A stretch of DNA of 64,000 nucleotides from Dendrolimus kikuchii (GCA_019925095.2 CM034408.1:4217001-4281000); one strand, 5' to 3'; positions 10,840 to 22,795 are shown, numbered from the stretch's first letter. Notes: generated from the sequence alone by a model not told the origin. Numbers and translations are program-made.

Positions 10840-12060
10840 AGGTGTATAGAATACTTCATACATGAGACAGAGAGATAAGATGATTTTATGAGTTTAGTTT
10901 TTACTGAGACGGCTATGGACTCTAATTATGTACCTATGTATATAAATATAAGAAATTGTTAACATTTATGAGTCATTGTATTTTTCTCTAAACTGTGACA
11001 TGACACATCTTTTGTACTGTTGTTGGTGAATTGTACTAATGAGTAGATCATATTAAAGGATCGTTTGTTTTGTTTACCCCACTATTCGGGTCGCTCCGTC
11101 ATCGCTCAAATATAAAAACTAGCGGACGGAGTTACGAGACAATCTGACTTCTACTTTGGTCGGATACAGATTCCCATTTCGGCTTTGGTCCTATGCAAGT
11201 ATCATAGTTGCGTCCTAGGGTGACTAATTATTGTGCGAGAATCATGAATCTATATTCGAATGGACATGGTTATTAGATCGGCGTCCTTGCGGAAGAGGTA
11301 CGCTCGGAAAAAATGCGGTTTGTGGCCGGGGGGGGTATTCTCTTTTATTCTCTGATAATAGCTTTATTGACCTGTGTTCCGCTGTTAAATAAATTCCTGG
11401 GGTTCTTATTCCTAAATGGAAAAATACACCCTTATGTACATAACTATTCAATTCAGTCAAATATAATGTTGACTCTAATGACTTAATAATATTAATATCA
11501 TGTCATCAATCTTTAACAACCAGTTTATAAGGACACCTGCATAATATGTGTAATCTGAGCCCTAAGCAGTCCTTATTAGCTGGATCACAAGTGTATTTTG
11601 TATATAAAGAAGTCAATTCTTATTTTTTTACTTGTTTCACCAAAGGTAACATGCTACAAAAATTGGGCGTGATACAAGAAAGAGGATATTATTATTACTG
11701 TAATAATGCATTCGTGCATTAATTATTCCATCGTCGTGTTGGTTTGTTAAATAAAAACATTGAATAAAAAGATTTATCTTGTATATCATTTTAGGCATTT
11801 ATAATAAAATGAAAATTGATTTTTGACACCGAGTTTTAATTTTATTATTACTGTATATCTCCTGGCGATTATATGTAATTGAGTTTGTATTATTTTCTTT
11901 TTTTTTCACCCTAGAAAATTATTACCGTATTGTAAAGGAATGCCAATGTAAGATGGCGTTTAAGATGATAATCCATCCAAATAAAAAGGTTTTAAACTTC
12001 TGAATTCTTGAACAAGTGAAGATTATTACAACGAGTTATCACTTGCGTGTCTATTTCGGG
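10840..12060. other. Non-coding, no recognised element
   Basis: AT-rich with a more balanced patch at 11060-11240 and a G9 run near 11328. The open frame on the minus strand at 11242-11460 has no recognisable features. Confidence 0.4.
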
Positions 12061-12061
12061 C

Positions 12062-12220
12062 ATGAGACAGCAAAATTACTCTCGTCAACTCGATAATTCA
12101 GATGCAGATCACTGCGCTAGCGCTTTGAGTTTCCTCGATAATTGCGCTTTAATGCAGCCAAATTATACGCACTATGGAATTGCAGCTATGTCACCAGATG
12201 CTGAGTCTGTTTGCTTTTAG
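12062..12220 (+). CDS. Small unassigned ORF, 52 residues
   Basis: ATG to TAG with balanced composition (MRQQNYSRQLDNSDADHC start; SPDAESVCF end) in an AT-rich neighbourhood. No family recognised. It might be a final exon, a transposon scrap or chance; no convincing promoter or acceptor was found. Confidence 0.2.
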   Translation: MRQQNYSRQLDNSDADHCASALSFLDNCALMQPNYTHYGIAAMSPDAESVCF

Positions 12221-12695
12221 CGAATTCGGAAAAGATATTGCCTATTATATCTAATAAATCATAATGTTTTTTGGAATAAGTTGCGGTAAAGTGAGTTATA
12301 GGCAAATTAAATGAGTTAACCTGTCAAACTGTAAACGGTCAATGTGCTGGTGGCACTTTGACCTGATCTCAAAGGAATTGTCTTCATTAATCTGAGGACC
12401 TGATTCAGCGTATAGCCATTAGCCATGAATAGGTAGGTAATCCAAAAAGCATAATATATCTTCCCAATACCAATCTTTGGCAAAGCTACTAGTATTTTAT
12501 TTAATACTTATTTACTTTTCACTTCAATGCAACAAATTGTTAGATTTCCACCGGAAACTGATTCAAAATAATACTTCGCCATTACTAGTACAGCGACATG
12601 AAATAAAACTATTTTTGAATTATACAAGGGAGCCATTTGGCGGGAACATTATGCGTAGGTTGTGTCACGTAGCTATATAATGAATGCACTAATCC
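12221..12695. other. Non-coding, nothing recognised
   Basis: AT-rich; short ORFs only. Confidence 0.35.
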
Positions 12696-12699
12696 ATTT

Positions 12700-13010
12700 T
12701 TTTCGTTGCGAAACTGGCAAACACGCAGGTGTCCCAAATTTTTCATGAAAAGTGGTTACCGTCGTCTATAAACATTTGCAACACTAGGGCCAACGTGTTT
12801 CCAGTTTAGGATGAGATAGAGGGATCAGATAAGAGGAATAGGATAGAGGGGGAAGTGGGCCATCGGAACACTCATCGCACAAAATACAATTAGCTCGAGG
12901 CTAACGGGTTCTTGTCGATATCCTGTGAGAGCGTGGTTATTACATCTATCGAGCCGGCCCTAAGCCTAAGAGCTGTTATCAAGATAATGACTACAGCTTG
13001 GATCTACATG
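12700..13010 (-). mobile_element. Older repeat shared with 52.2-52.9 kb (uninterrupted copy)
   Basis: Shares GGTTACCGTCG, a purine-rich 'GATAGAGGG' stretch, GGCCATCGGAACACTCA, CGCACAAAATA, ATCGAGCCGG and AATCAAGATAATGACT-like blocks with the copy at 52230-52920, where family A is inserted. Its first part resembles a diverged family A 3' end, so it may be an older relative. Confidence 0.55.
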
Positions 13011-16000
13011 TAGTTATTGTCCATTTTTTAAAAACTAATATTACACATTTTTGATAATAAAACTGTACAGCAAAATATCACAATACACAAATATAATACC
13101 CAAAAACCTTAATTACTGTTGAAGAATATTTTCTGAAAGTCATACATACAACAACACGTCGTTATGGAAGATTACTAAGAAATGGAACTCGGTCTGTACG
13201 TCTGCGTTCGATCCCAAAATGTTCCTAAACATTAATATCACAATCGTAAGTTGCTTAGCTTGGGTGTGTATGCAAATGTGTATTTGTCTGACAATTACAA
13301 AGTCTGTATAAGTACAGGGAGAAGAATATTTAAGAATGACAATAGCGCAATAAAAAAACGAAACTCGTAACACACTACAATCATTGTGGATAATGTAGTT
13401 TGATCAGCACTGATTTTATACTATATACTTTTTTTTATTATGTAACTTTAGTGTATATCTGTTTATTATCCTAAATAAAATAAAAACCATAGACAGCGCC
13501 ACCAGTCCGTCCTTTTTATAGAAAATTTAAATCTTTCAATCAACGTCTTTTTATTTCAAACATGATTTTTAAGCTTAAAGCAATCATAAATTGAAAGTCC
13601 CGGTTAGCTTCCTTTATAATTTCGTAAATAACATTAATTTGTGTATAATTTTATTTTATTTTAAATTGTGTCTTTACATAGGTTAAATTACACAACTTTT
13701 ATCTTCAAGAGTAGGCAAACTATAGGTATATTATACTTACTACTAAGTTCTCCAATGTAGTGGATCGATAACAGGAATCGAATCCAAGTTGAATAGGAGT
13801 CCTTCAGAATCTAAGCCTTCTGACGTCTATTAATGGTCTAAGTTCTGACAACAAAGTAAAAAGTGCACGGCAATTGAAATGCATCCTGGTTAGCGGGTTG
13901 AACACCCGACCCAAATACTTCGCACCATTTATTCATTATTGCCTTATTCGCACTCATTGGCACTATGAATGCTTATTTAGATTTGTCCTAATGAACGCTC
14001 CTGTTTAATTATAAGACCGCCTAGAGCAGCTGGTATCCTGTAATTTGGTATATGATTGTCAAAGTATGCACCTAATGTAGGTCCTGGATTTGTAGCATAA
14101 GTTTAACATTTTCTTTATAGGTTTAATTAGATTAAAAAGTACTTTTGATAGGTGGAAATACACATTTAGATCAAATTTTTAAGACAACAATATGACATGT
14201 TAAGAAAGATATTTTTATTATTACAAATAGTATTTTTAAATATGAAATCTATGAGAAGAGGGCGAACAGTATAGTAGAACGTTTTATACAATTTTATTTA
14301 AATTTGCATTTTTTAGTTATCAGGTTTTTCTCTTATAAAGGAATGATTGAATAAAAATTATTATTAAATAAAATAATCTACTTTTACCATAGGTTTAGTT
14401 TCTAAAATTGTGACAGCTTGAGAAAGTAGTCTTTAATATATAAATATTCTACGCATTTTGGAAATGCGATAGTATTGAAGTGAAATTGAATTTAAATACA
14501 AGTAAGGTAAGCGACAGCAATTACCAATCTAGATTTCTCAGGAATTATATTTTAACATTACATGAAAGGCGACAAATAGTAGACATGATGCTAAGTAAAA
14601 ATAGCACAGTCTAGAATAAACGCATCTTACCTCTTATCAATTTTTTTTTCTTAACCTGCCAACAATATTATTTAGAAACCCTATACAGCTGGCTATCCCT
14701 CAGATATTTAGCAATTGCAGGTCGAATTCTTACTTTCTTTAATCGTGTGGCCACACATTATAATGTCTTTGTTGCTTCCCATGATTTAGATTTATTTAAT
14801 GACAAACCACTAACCGTCAATAACTTTTTAGTAAGACACTGGTTACGAAAATAAGCAAGGTTATCTTTCTCATATCTGATATATCTTAACTTGGTTTCTT
14901 TTTTCTTTCATACTTTATTTTACAAAAATATATTCTTATACATTGTTATTGTTGTATATGCAAGCCATATGCATAACTACATGTGAAAACAGTTAATTGG
15001 TTAAAGTTTTTTAAAATACCATGTATTTAGTTGTAAACTGTAAGTTTTACGAATAAAATGAAATATTCTGTGACAATTTAAATACGCCTATTATGTATTG
15101 CAAACATAATTTAAATAGCTAACATCCATGGTTTTATCATAACCTGCAATAAACTTATACAATAATTGATCACTTCGTTCATTACTTTTAGCAAAAATAA
15201 TAATAATAATTAGTAGTTCTTCATGTTTGTAATGCATTAAATATGTATTGAAATTGTCGCACAATATCTAATTTTATTAATTTAAATTTAAATTTAATAT
15301 TAGTTTAATTATTACAACGCCATCTACTTAAAATTATATCAATCTCGGGAACACCTTTGTTGAAAGTAGGGACCTTTTGAAAATAAATTGAGAACCACTG
15401 TTCACAGAATAATTCCTTCCTCATACGATAGTATCAACAAGTACAGCGCTTTATATCTGTCTGGATTAGATGTGTAAGCTTGAATTTCATTTCTCGCTTA
15501 CATCTGGCTTGACCTACAGAGCCGGTCATTCTGTATCCACGATAATTTATAGCTGTGCGAAATGTGATGCATGTGGTGTAATATTACACTCCTTAAGCTT
15601 ATTTTGAAAGTAAGCTTTATAGTTCTTAAAAAATATGAATAATTAAATATGTCAATATCAGTGAAGCAACAGTCAACTCGATTGTAATATTAACATAATA
15701 TAGCTTGTGCTAAAGTTTATGGCTGCTCCTAAGACATTTTAAAATATACTCATTGAGATATAACATATGATCTAAATATATACTGCTCTAGTCAGCAACT
15801 CCGAACAACTATATTTTTGACAGTTTTTAGCAACTAACTTACAAAGGTTGAGCTAGTTTAAGTGCTGATCTTTCAGTCATCAGATAAAAGGTTTTTATCG
15901 AATAAAATAACACGTGAATAAGTTAAAAAATACAGTTCCATGTATAAACCAGTTGTGCTGTTTCACTTCTACATTCAGTCAGGTTATATATAATTTATAT

Positions 16001-16100
16001 GATCGATAATTTTATCTGATAATTGAAAAATCGGCCTTAAATGAAACTAAAATAAAACACAGAATTTAAGGAATAAAGCTTAAAATATGATCGCCCTTAT
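13011..16100. other. Long AT-rich intergenic stretch
   Basis: No gene recognised. Scattered short repeats only, including TTGAGAACCACTGTTC near 15390, a possible hAT end remnant. Confidence 0.5.
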
Positions 16101-16164
16101 TTTAGGTTAATAGAGCATTATCTAATTCTGAGTGCGGCAGCATTCGTCCAATAAAACGTTTACG

Positions 16165-16212
16165 GCTGGCGCATGGCGTGGTTGCGAACCAGATATCAAA
16201 ACACGCATGCGC
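16165..16212 (+). promoter_or_regulatory. CpG-rich upstream region with NRF-1/Ewg-like palindrome
   Basis: ACGCATGCGC at 16203-16212 is close to the NRF-1 (insect Ewg) recognition palindrome, and GCGCATGGCG lies about 30 bases before it. NRF-1 is known to control nuclear genes for mitochondrial proteins, which fits the leader-like exon 80 bases downstream. The assignment is by motif only. Confidence 0.35.
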
Positions 16213-16290
16213 TGTGATAACTGGCTATTGTTGTCTCGCTTTATTATGGTCTTCTCTCGCTCGCACACGTTATTTCGTCGTGCTACCAAC

Positions 16291-16497
16291 ATGGCCACGT
16301 TAAGTCGCACCTCAACAAAATTATTGAAAAAAGTGCAAATATCTTCCATAAATGTGCGAAATTTCGGCCATGTTAAATTTAATCAATCATTCTCTAAAGT
16401 TTTAACAACATGTGCTTGTGTTTTTGGCGGTGGAATGGTGTTTTATGCAGTAAATAAATATAAGAAGACCAACACCGTCTACGCTCTGAAGGCAAAG
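16291..16497 (+). CDS. First coding exon of a probable mitochondrial membrane protein (later exons not found)
   Basis: ATG at 16291 in good context (CAACATGG) opens 69 codons ending AAG|GTAATA, a plausible donor in phase 0. The first ~30 residues are rich in Ser, Thr, Lys and Arg and contain no acidic residue, as in a mitochondrial targeting sequence. Residues 37-54 (VLTTCACVFGGGMVFYAV) are hydrophobic with a Gly-rich centre, like a single inner-membrane helix, followed by a basic stretch (NKYKKTN). I do not recognise the family. The frame is also open upstream to an ATG at 16246 and beyond, but the 16291 start fits the leader best. Downstream exons must lie beyond the mariner remnant or outside the window, or the copy is a fragment. 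Confidence 0.6.
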
Positions 16498-16499
16498 GT

Positions 16500-16995
16500 A
16501 ATAGGAATATTGCTTTTTATACTATAAATTTACCATAAAATAAGCTATTGGGTTTACTCAATCTTTATGCTTTCGTTATGTTTGACCTGTAAACGTCACA
16601 TATAGTATTTATGTCATAATTCTCGCGAACGCGCAGCCGCAGTTCTTGTTTATAAATAGAAATAATAGAATTCGACTTTTTGACACTTCCATATGATGCG
16701 CATTCAAAGTCACGAATGTGTCCGTCTCGTTGTAGGTAATTCGTATGGTAGTATCTTTTCAAACTTTATTAGGAATTTCCTAAATAAACTATTTAGATAA
16801 CTGTTGTATCTTTCTATATTAATTACAAACTTCGCCTAAGCATATTATATATCTAGTTCTTTTGTATTTGTAATATTGTTCGTTTATCCACCTTCGATAT
16901 TTGCATAATTTGTGCGATAATTATGCATGCACGACGTGTGCGGTTTTTATATTATTATACTACACATATATTATTGTTAATATTTGTTCTCGTGA
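16500..16995. other. Non-coding between mitochondrial exon and mariner
   Basis: Begins as the candidate intron of the mitochondrial-protein exon. No 5' mariner inverted repeat and no downstream exon found. Confidence 0.4.
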
Positions 16996-16999
16996 CTCC

Positions 17000-17785
17000 T
17001 ATTTATTCAAAGGGGAAATTAAAATTGGTGAATCTAATGAAGAAATTCGATACATTTTAAAATTTTACTACAAAAAAGGTAAAATGCAACACAAGCCGCG
17101 AAAAAAATTGTGATATTTATGGACCTAATGCAGTATCTGTGAGAGTAGCGCAAATTTGGTTTAAGCGTTTTCAATCCGGAAATGTTGATATCAAAGATGC
17201 ACGTCGCTCTGGTCGCCCTGTTACGGACAAAATTGATGCCATTTTTTGAAAAAGTGAAGCAAGATCGGCATATTAATAGTTACGATATGAGCTGTTACCG
17301 CCAGGCAGGACCATCGATTCTGAACTGTACTGCGAACAACTGATGAGATTAAAGGAAAAAGTTGAGAGAAAGCGGCCGGAATTAATCAACAGAAGGGGTG
17401 TGGTTTTTCATCATGATAACGCTAGACCTCACACATCTTTGGCCACTCAGCAAAAATTACGAGAGTTTGACTGGGAAGTGTTAATGCATCCGCCGTATAG
17501 TCCTGGCCTTGCACCTTCAGATTTTCACCTGTTTCGGTCTCTGCAGAATTCCTTAGACAGTGTCAAGTTAACATCACGAGAGGACTGCCAAAATCACTTG
17601 TCGCAGTTTTTTGATCAGAAGCCCCAAAATTTTTATAGCAATGGGATCACGTTCCTACCTACAAGATGGCAAAAAGTTATCCAACAAAATGGCACCTACA
17701 TACTTTAGTCAAATGTAAATAAACTTTATAAAAAAACCTTTTGAATTTTTATATAAAATGCGAAGAAACTTTTTCCCCCACCTAA
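17000..17785 (+). mobile_element. mariner (Tc1/mariner, DD34D) remnant with internal deletion
   Basis: N-terminal part of the transposase, with the helix-turn-helix region and RRSGRPVTDKIDAI, is present in three frames because of two single-base losses near 17083 and 17110. A deletion around 17288 removes the middle, including the first catalytic Asp. The C-terminal frame 17343-17708 is open and holds HHDNARPHT (Asp at 17415) and YSPGLAPSDFHLF (Asp 34 residues later in between), the DD34D signature. The right end CCCCCACCTAA|TA is a plausible mariner terminus; the matching left terminus is missing. Inactive. Confidence 0.85.
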
Positions 17786-17789
17786 TATA

Positions 17790-18140
17790 TAATCAAAATA
17801 TTTTAGGGAGTTCCTTCACCATTTTGGCGAAAAAGGGACTCTTATGAAATTGTAATAATTAAGTATCTATCCGTCTGTCTGTGTCTTTATATGGTACAAT
17901 CATTTTTCTCTTAAACTACCTACTGGGTCTATACGGATGAATTTTGTCAAGGTGCAGTTTGTATGGCGCCCAATGTTATATAACTAGGTAGGTACTGAAT
18001 AAAAAAAAAATATTACAAAAGCAAAACCTATTCGTCCTGCCCGTCGGTTTTTAAAGAATCTTATTGAAGTCAATCAATCGGCTTGCACTGCTTGCACCCC
18101 TGGGGTAAAGTTTGCCATGTAGGCATAACCCGAGCAAAAA
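17790..18140. other. Non-coding, diverged repeat-like sequence
   Basis: 'GGACTCTTATGAAATTG' at 17846-17862 is echoed at 6570-6586, and a hydrophobic-looking T-rich tract follows. No gene. Confidence 0.35.
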
Positions 18141-18141
18141 T

Positions 18142-18381
18142 GACGGCCTCTGCAGTTGGAGTGGGCCTACCTTACTACATACAGCGCGGAGGCTCCGTGT
18201 TCGATTCCTAGCATCGTAAATTTCGTAAAAAAATGTACCATTATTTACTATGGTCTGGGATCAGTCCCAGACTGATACATTGTATATTACCCATTGTATA
18301 TTACCCATAGATATAACACAAGCGTAACTTGCTTAGCTTGAGATTATTCAATGTGTGTTTGTTTGCCGATTATATAAAAAT
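18142..18381 (+). mobile_element. tRNA-derived SINE, copy 1
   Basis: Starts GACGGCCTCTG; B-box GTTCGATTCC near 18211; shared body TTATTTACTATGGTCTGGGA and CAAGCGTAACTTGCTTAG; ends GTTTGCCGATTATATAA. Most diverged of four copies. Confidence 0.7.
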
Positions 18382-18868
18382 ATCATTTATAAATTATGGT
18401 GTTCGAATTTCGAAATTTTAAAAAGGCTTCTAAAAGATTACCGATTATTATAGCGAAAATTAAATAAAGGGGAACACTCGATACCTTATAAAAACAATAT
18501 ATTTATAAATTGTCTTGTTCGAATTCCGAAAATGTAAAAGGCCTTCAGAAAGACTACCGACACCACACACATTGCGTTCAAGCATTGTCAATAGACGGCC
18601 ATGTTTAAAATTTAAAACTCCTATTTTACTAATGGCCGTCAATTAATTTCCCTTCATGAGAATAAAGCCAGTGAGCGAGCCCATAGATGCTTCTTGTTTT
18701 TTTTATTAAATATATTTTAACACATGTTTTAGATTTTATATATGAATAAATTGAGGAAGTATGTTGTTGATACGTTATTTTCTTTTATTTCAAGAGATTG
18801 ACACAAGTATTGTATATTTTCAGTCTAAGTTACATAGGTAATCTTGCGTTACTGGTCGTACAATGTAA
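18382..18868. other. Non-coding with two related short blocks
   Basis: TTCGAATTTCGAAATTTTAA (18405-) and TTCGAATTCCGAAAATGTAA (18518-) are diverged direct repeats with similar flanks ('AAAGATTACCGA' / 'AAAGACTACCGA'). No gene. Confidence 0.4.
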
Positions 18869-18869
18869 C

Positions 18870-18972
18870 AACTTTGAGATCTCCACTAAAACAACCCTCC
18901 TCCCATGTGCCCCGCGCTTATGGCAGGAAGAGCGTGAGACTTAGAACGTAGTTATCGATCCCAGTAATATAC
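18870..18972 (-). mobile_element. R1-type LINE 3'-UTR fragment
   Basis: CACTAAAACAACCCTCCTCC, CCCGCGCTTATGGCAGGAA and GAGACTTAGAACG are shared with the R1-type 3' end at the right edge and with 119-372. Confidence 0.55.
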
Positions 18973-19269
18973 GGACTAGAGCCAACATCTAAAAGGTCGG
19001 TTCTGAGATTGTATCCTTCTGAAAATCGAGGCGTAATCTAAAGTTCAAATCAACTACGTGAGATGGCTAGATCATAGTGGTCGAAAATTGTGTTATTTAA
19101 ACTTAAATAAGTAATTATATCATGTGTAAAATGTGAAATCGAATTCTGAAAGCGACTATGAGTAACATTTTTCCAATATGAGTATGGTTATGTCACTATA
19201 TAGTAAAGCTAAGTTAATATTCAAGCAATAAAAATAAAAAAGTTGTTTTAACAAATGTATAGTAGGTAT

Positions 19270-20151
19270 CATAGCTGGGCACCGTTAATCAAATAGTTAA
19301 CTTAGATAATCGCTAATCCGTTAATGAAAACTTCGTTAAAAGTTAAAGCGTTAAATTTCAGAAAATTTAACGCAAGTTAACGTTAATCGTTAACCCGTTA
19401 ACACATGATATAAATTGCATCTTCTTATAAAACCTGTTGGTTCTGGAAGTTAACAGTTTAGAAACAAGAAAGAAACGGGTATAATGATTAGAGTTTTTAA
19501 TATAGGCATGTTGACAATGTTTTTTCATTCATTTGGTTAAAGGTTTAGAATTTATTTTGTTAAGATAGACTAGTTGCGTTCTGGACAAAACACTAATTGG
19601 ACGAACTAATTTTAAGACGATTTGATAGTAATATAATGACCAATTGCTATTTAGACGACTTGCTACATAGACCACTTACATCTTAGACGAAACGATACTA
19701 ACCCGTCCAATTTATCTGTTAATTTAGTCATCTGGCATAATTTCAATATTCCCCTTCATGAACATTAATATGTTGAAGTTCTCGTCTGAAAGCGAGGCTC
19801 GTTTCGGCTGTAGTATATCCTTGCCCATGGAGAAAAGACGTTTAATTGCAGCTCTTGAGGGTATAGCAGTATTAAATTTAATAAACAGATTTGCGAATGT
19901 CTGTTTCCCGAAGAATGCCGCATCATTTAACAAGTCTTTCGACTTTATGTCTAGCCACATTTTGACGAGACTGAGCTTTGCTCTTTAAAGATTTGTTGCT
20001 GGATTAACGATTAACGGACTTTGGGAAATTTAACGAAAGTTAACGAGTCCGTTAACATATTTTTAAGTTAACTTAAAAGTTAATCCGTTACTCGAAATGT
20101 TAACTTCGTTAATTAACGATTAACGGATTAACGAGATAATGCCCAGCTATG
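19270..20151 (-). mobile_element. hAT element, non-autonomous, with hATC remnant
   Basis: 882 bp. TIRs CATAGCTGGGCA / TGCCCAGCTATG are exact, and the 8-bp target duplication GTAGGTAT (19262-19269, 20152-20159) is exact. On the minus strand 19960-19724 encodes the C-terminal hAT dimerisation region (IPSRAAIKRLFSMGKDIL, KRASLSDENFNILMF). The rest of the transposase is missing. Both ends are packed with GTTAA/TTAACG repeats, probably subterminal transposase-binding motifs. Confidence 0.9.
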
Positions 20152-20249
20152 GTAGGTATCTAGGAGTCCTTAGTGATAATAGTATAATATAATTATAGTA
20201 GTAGGTATATAACAAACTAATGGTAATTACTCTGATGTTTTCTAACTCA

Positions 20250-20345
20250 AGGTTGTTATAAGCGGCATACTCCAGACCAGGGGTGGTAGCCATCTTTAGG
20301 TTGTTATGGCGCCTGTAACACCAGGCCGCCCGACCTGCAACATTA
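20250..20345 (-). mobile_element. Family A fragment, badly decayed
   Basis: AGACCAGGGGTGGTAGCCATC and CAGGCCGCCCGAC are recognisable, with a deletion between. Confidence 0.5.
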
Positions 20346-20798
20346 AACTAAAGATTAATTATTTTTTAATTTATTTATACGTAATAAGTAAACTCGCATG
20401 CAACGCCTAGTTTTAGATCGATCTACTAGTAAAGCTTATGATAGGTTTTTTTTGTCATCACTTATTCATTTGATATGCGGCGTTGAAACGCTTGCTTACT
20501 TTTTTTACCAACATTTGTTCACCGCTTTAATGAGTGCCGGGGTGGTTGCTGTTAATAAGACAGCTGAGTAATTGCCCCCCATCTTTTGAAGGGCGGTCGT
20601 GATGCCGAGGTGTTAATCTTTTATAGGGTCCCGTGTTCGGAGAAAATAAAGAAAGCGACAGATAGATAGATAACACTTTACTGTACACCGTTACAGAAAA
20701 CACAATCAATCAATCAGCCTTTATTTGCAAAAAAAAATTCCAGTATGTTATGTCATTTACATGACGTGCAAATACTTACATTATCATATAGTATTAAA

Positions 20799-21110
20799 TC
20801 CGTGCAGGAACGGAGAAAGAATACAATTTCCTGCGGCCGGGCGGCCTGTCGTAAGAGGCGACTTGACAACCCACAGCCAGGTGGTAGGGCATTGGCCCGA
20901 CTGGATGGCTACCACCCCTGGTCTAAAGTATGTCGCCATAACAACCTTCGAGTTGTGTTCCGGCATTAGTGACCAGGTTCCAGTCTCCCTTAAGAGAGCA
21001 GCAGCGCATTTGTAGCAACTTTGGTGTTGTAAATGTCCATAGGCGATGTTAACCGCTTTCCATCAAGTGGACCGTCTGCCTGTCTGCTGATCCCCTGAAA
21101 TAAAAAAAAG
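20799..21110 (+). mobile_element. Family A retroposon, full length
   Basis: TCCGTGCAGGAACGGAGAAA start to an A8 tail at 21102-21109. Carries the antisense open frame typical of the family; no domain. Confidence 0.8.
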
Positions 21111-21266
21111 ATAGATATTAAACAGTAGTAGAAAATATAGAATTATATAAAATAGCAGCAAGTACATATATATACATAGAGAGAATTAAGAAGCTTGTTG
21201 TAGCAATAGCATAAGAAAATTAGATAGTAAGTGCCTAAGATTATATAAATGTTAGAATAAAAGTAA

Positions 21267-21375
21267 TAAATTTATGAATGTCAAAGAAGCAAGTGAGGTG
21301 TGTAAGAATAAGCCTGAATGGCGCTCTGTTGTTCGTGTCTACCTCGCAAGGGAACTGGCGTGAAGTTATGTATGT
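21267..21375 (+). mobile_element. RTE-type LINE, 3'-end insertion
   Basis: 109 bp, the last codons (NVKEASEV...) and short UTR ending in TATGTATG. Target duplication AATAAAAGTAA (21256-21266, 21376-21386). Confidence 0.85.
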
Positions 21376-21386
21376 AATAAAAGTAA

Positions 21387-22285
21387 CAAAGTAAAATGTA
21401 AATTAGCAATTAAGAAAAAGAGTAAAAAGGTTTTCTTTTTTTAAAAAAAGAGAATAAACTCCCTAAAAGTGAAAAGCCCGAGCAATCTCGTTCGCTCGGA
21501 GGGAGGAAAAAACAATACTTACATTCACTAAATATGTTGAAGCTATAACCCTACACTAATGTTTCCAAATTAATTTCAGTAAATATACATGAATAAAATG
21601 ATTAAAAACAAGTTAAAGTATAGCCACAGAAAAACTTATAGCCTAAAAATATTCTGAATGTGCACAATGGGCGGTCTTATCGCTAAGAAGCGATCTCTTC
21701 CAGACAACCAATGGCAGGAATATAACAGATTATATTGGTCAAAGGTGGTATACATATATATTTATGTATGTAATATACATATACATAAATATACGTAAAA
21801 ATATCAAACATCACTATGTTGCAGGTAGTGCTTTTTTGTCATGTTCTTAAATATTGTCAGTGATTTAGCTTGTCTAACAGGTAGTTCAAGTACAAATGAT
21901 CATTGTTGTGTTTGTATGTACTTACTTACTTACTCTTTACCTTCGGATGAAAGGCTGGGTTTAGGGTATAAATTTATATTTGCAATCGAGGCACTTGTCG
22001 TGAGATATGTTCTGCTAGCGGCCCGATACAATGTCTTCTCTTGTTTTGGGAGGCATTCTTCGAAATGAATTCCAAAACATTATATTTCTTAATATATAAT
22101 ACAAAATGACGACTGAGGAGGTTAGTCGTTATAGTACACACAGAATAGATAAACAAATCGCAAAAAACAAAAAGCAAAAAAAAAAACGGATGTCAAGAGT
22201 AAATGAAAAGCAAAAAATAAACATTTCTACAGCTTCTTAAAAGTCGGTGCTAAGTAAAACATAAAATACAGCAAAATATAGTAAA
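21387..22285. other. Non-coding; one LINE stem-loop tail and one foldback fragment
   Basis: Stem-loop LINE tail on the minus strand at 21650-21722 (TATCGCTAAGAAGCGATC). AAGTCGGTGCTAAGTAAAAC at 22231-22250 matches the inner part of the foldback element at 46.4 kb. No gene. Confidence 0.5.
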
Positions 22286-22286
22286 C

Positions 22287-22795
22287 GTTACGACCTAGAT
22301 GCCGGCAAAAGACAAATTCACACCTGCATACCTGTAGAAACACATTTTATTACCTTTCGGCATTTGGACTTCTTTTGTTTACTTTGTGTTTAAAATTTGT
22401 GATTTAAAAAACAGCCCTTTGTGTATTGTAATCTTTTACGGCCTATTGTTGTATTGTGATCACTGCCAGGTGTCTCGGATTTAAAAGTAGAAACTGATTC
22501 TAGGAAATTCGGTCCACGCGGCCGGGCAGACATATTGCATCTGTGCAGTATAAAGCAATGCCCCAATGGAGAGATCAGGCAGTCGAGCGATAACCACAAG
22601 CGAAGCAAGACTTGTGTACATTCGGTAATCTATTTATTGACGGACATTGCGCGTGTATTTGAATTACGATCTTCTGCATTACGTTTGGACTTATTGCGTT
22701 CGGTTATATTTGTATCTGTGTTATACGTGTTTGTTTAGTTCTAATAAACTCCATAATAATTCCAACGGCATTTTAATTCGAGTCCTGCAACTCAC
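22287..22795 (+). mobile_element. Solo LTR (BEL/Pao-like), uninterrupted copy
   Basis: Collinear with 59309-60106: GATGCCGGCAAAAG near the start, TATAAA at about 22550, a shared block GTGTACATTCG, an AATAAA at 22742-22747, and the end CATTTTAATTCGAGTCCTGC. TATA box followed by poly(A) signal is the layout of an LTR. No internal element on either side, so solo. Its 3' end is blurred by a (CATA)n run. Confidence 0.6.

Noticed and set aside
19758..19988. Plus-strand 76-residue ORF in the hAT
   Set aside because: Shadow of the minus-strand hATC segment.
20725..21015. Recurrent ~75-97 residue ORFs at every family A copy as a conserved protein
   Set aside because: Open on both strands and in several frames, broken differently from copy to copy; best explained by the repeat's base composition.
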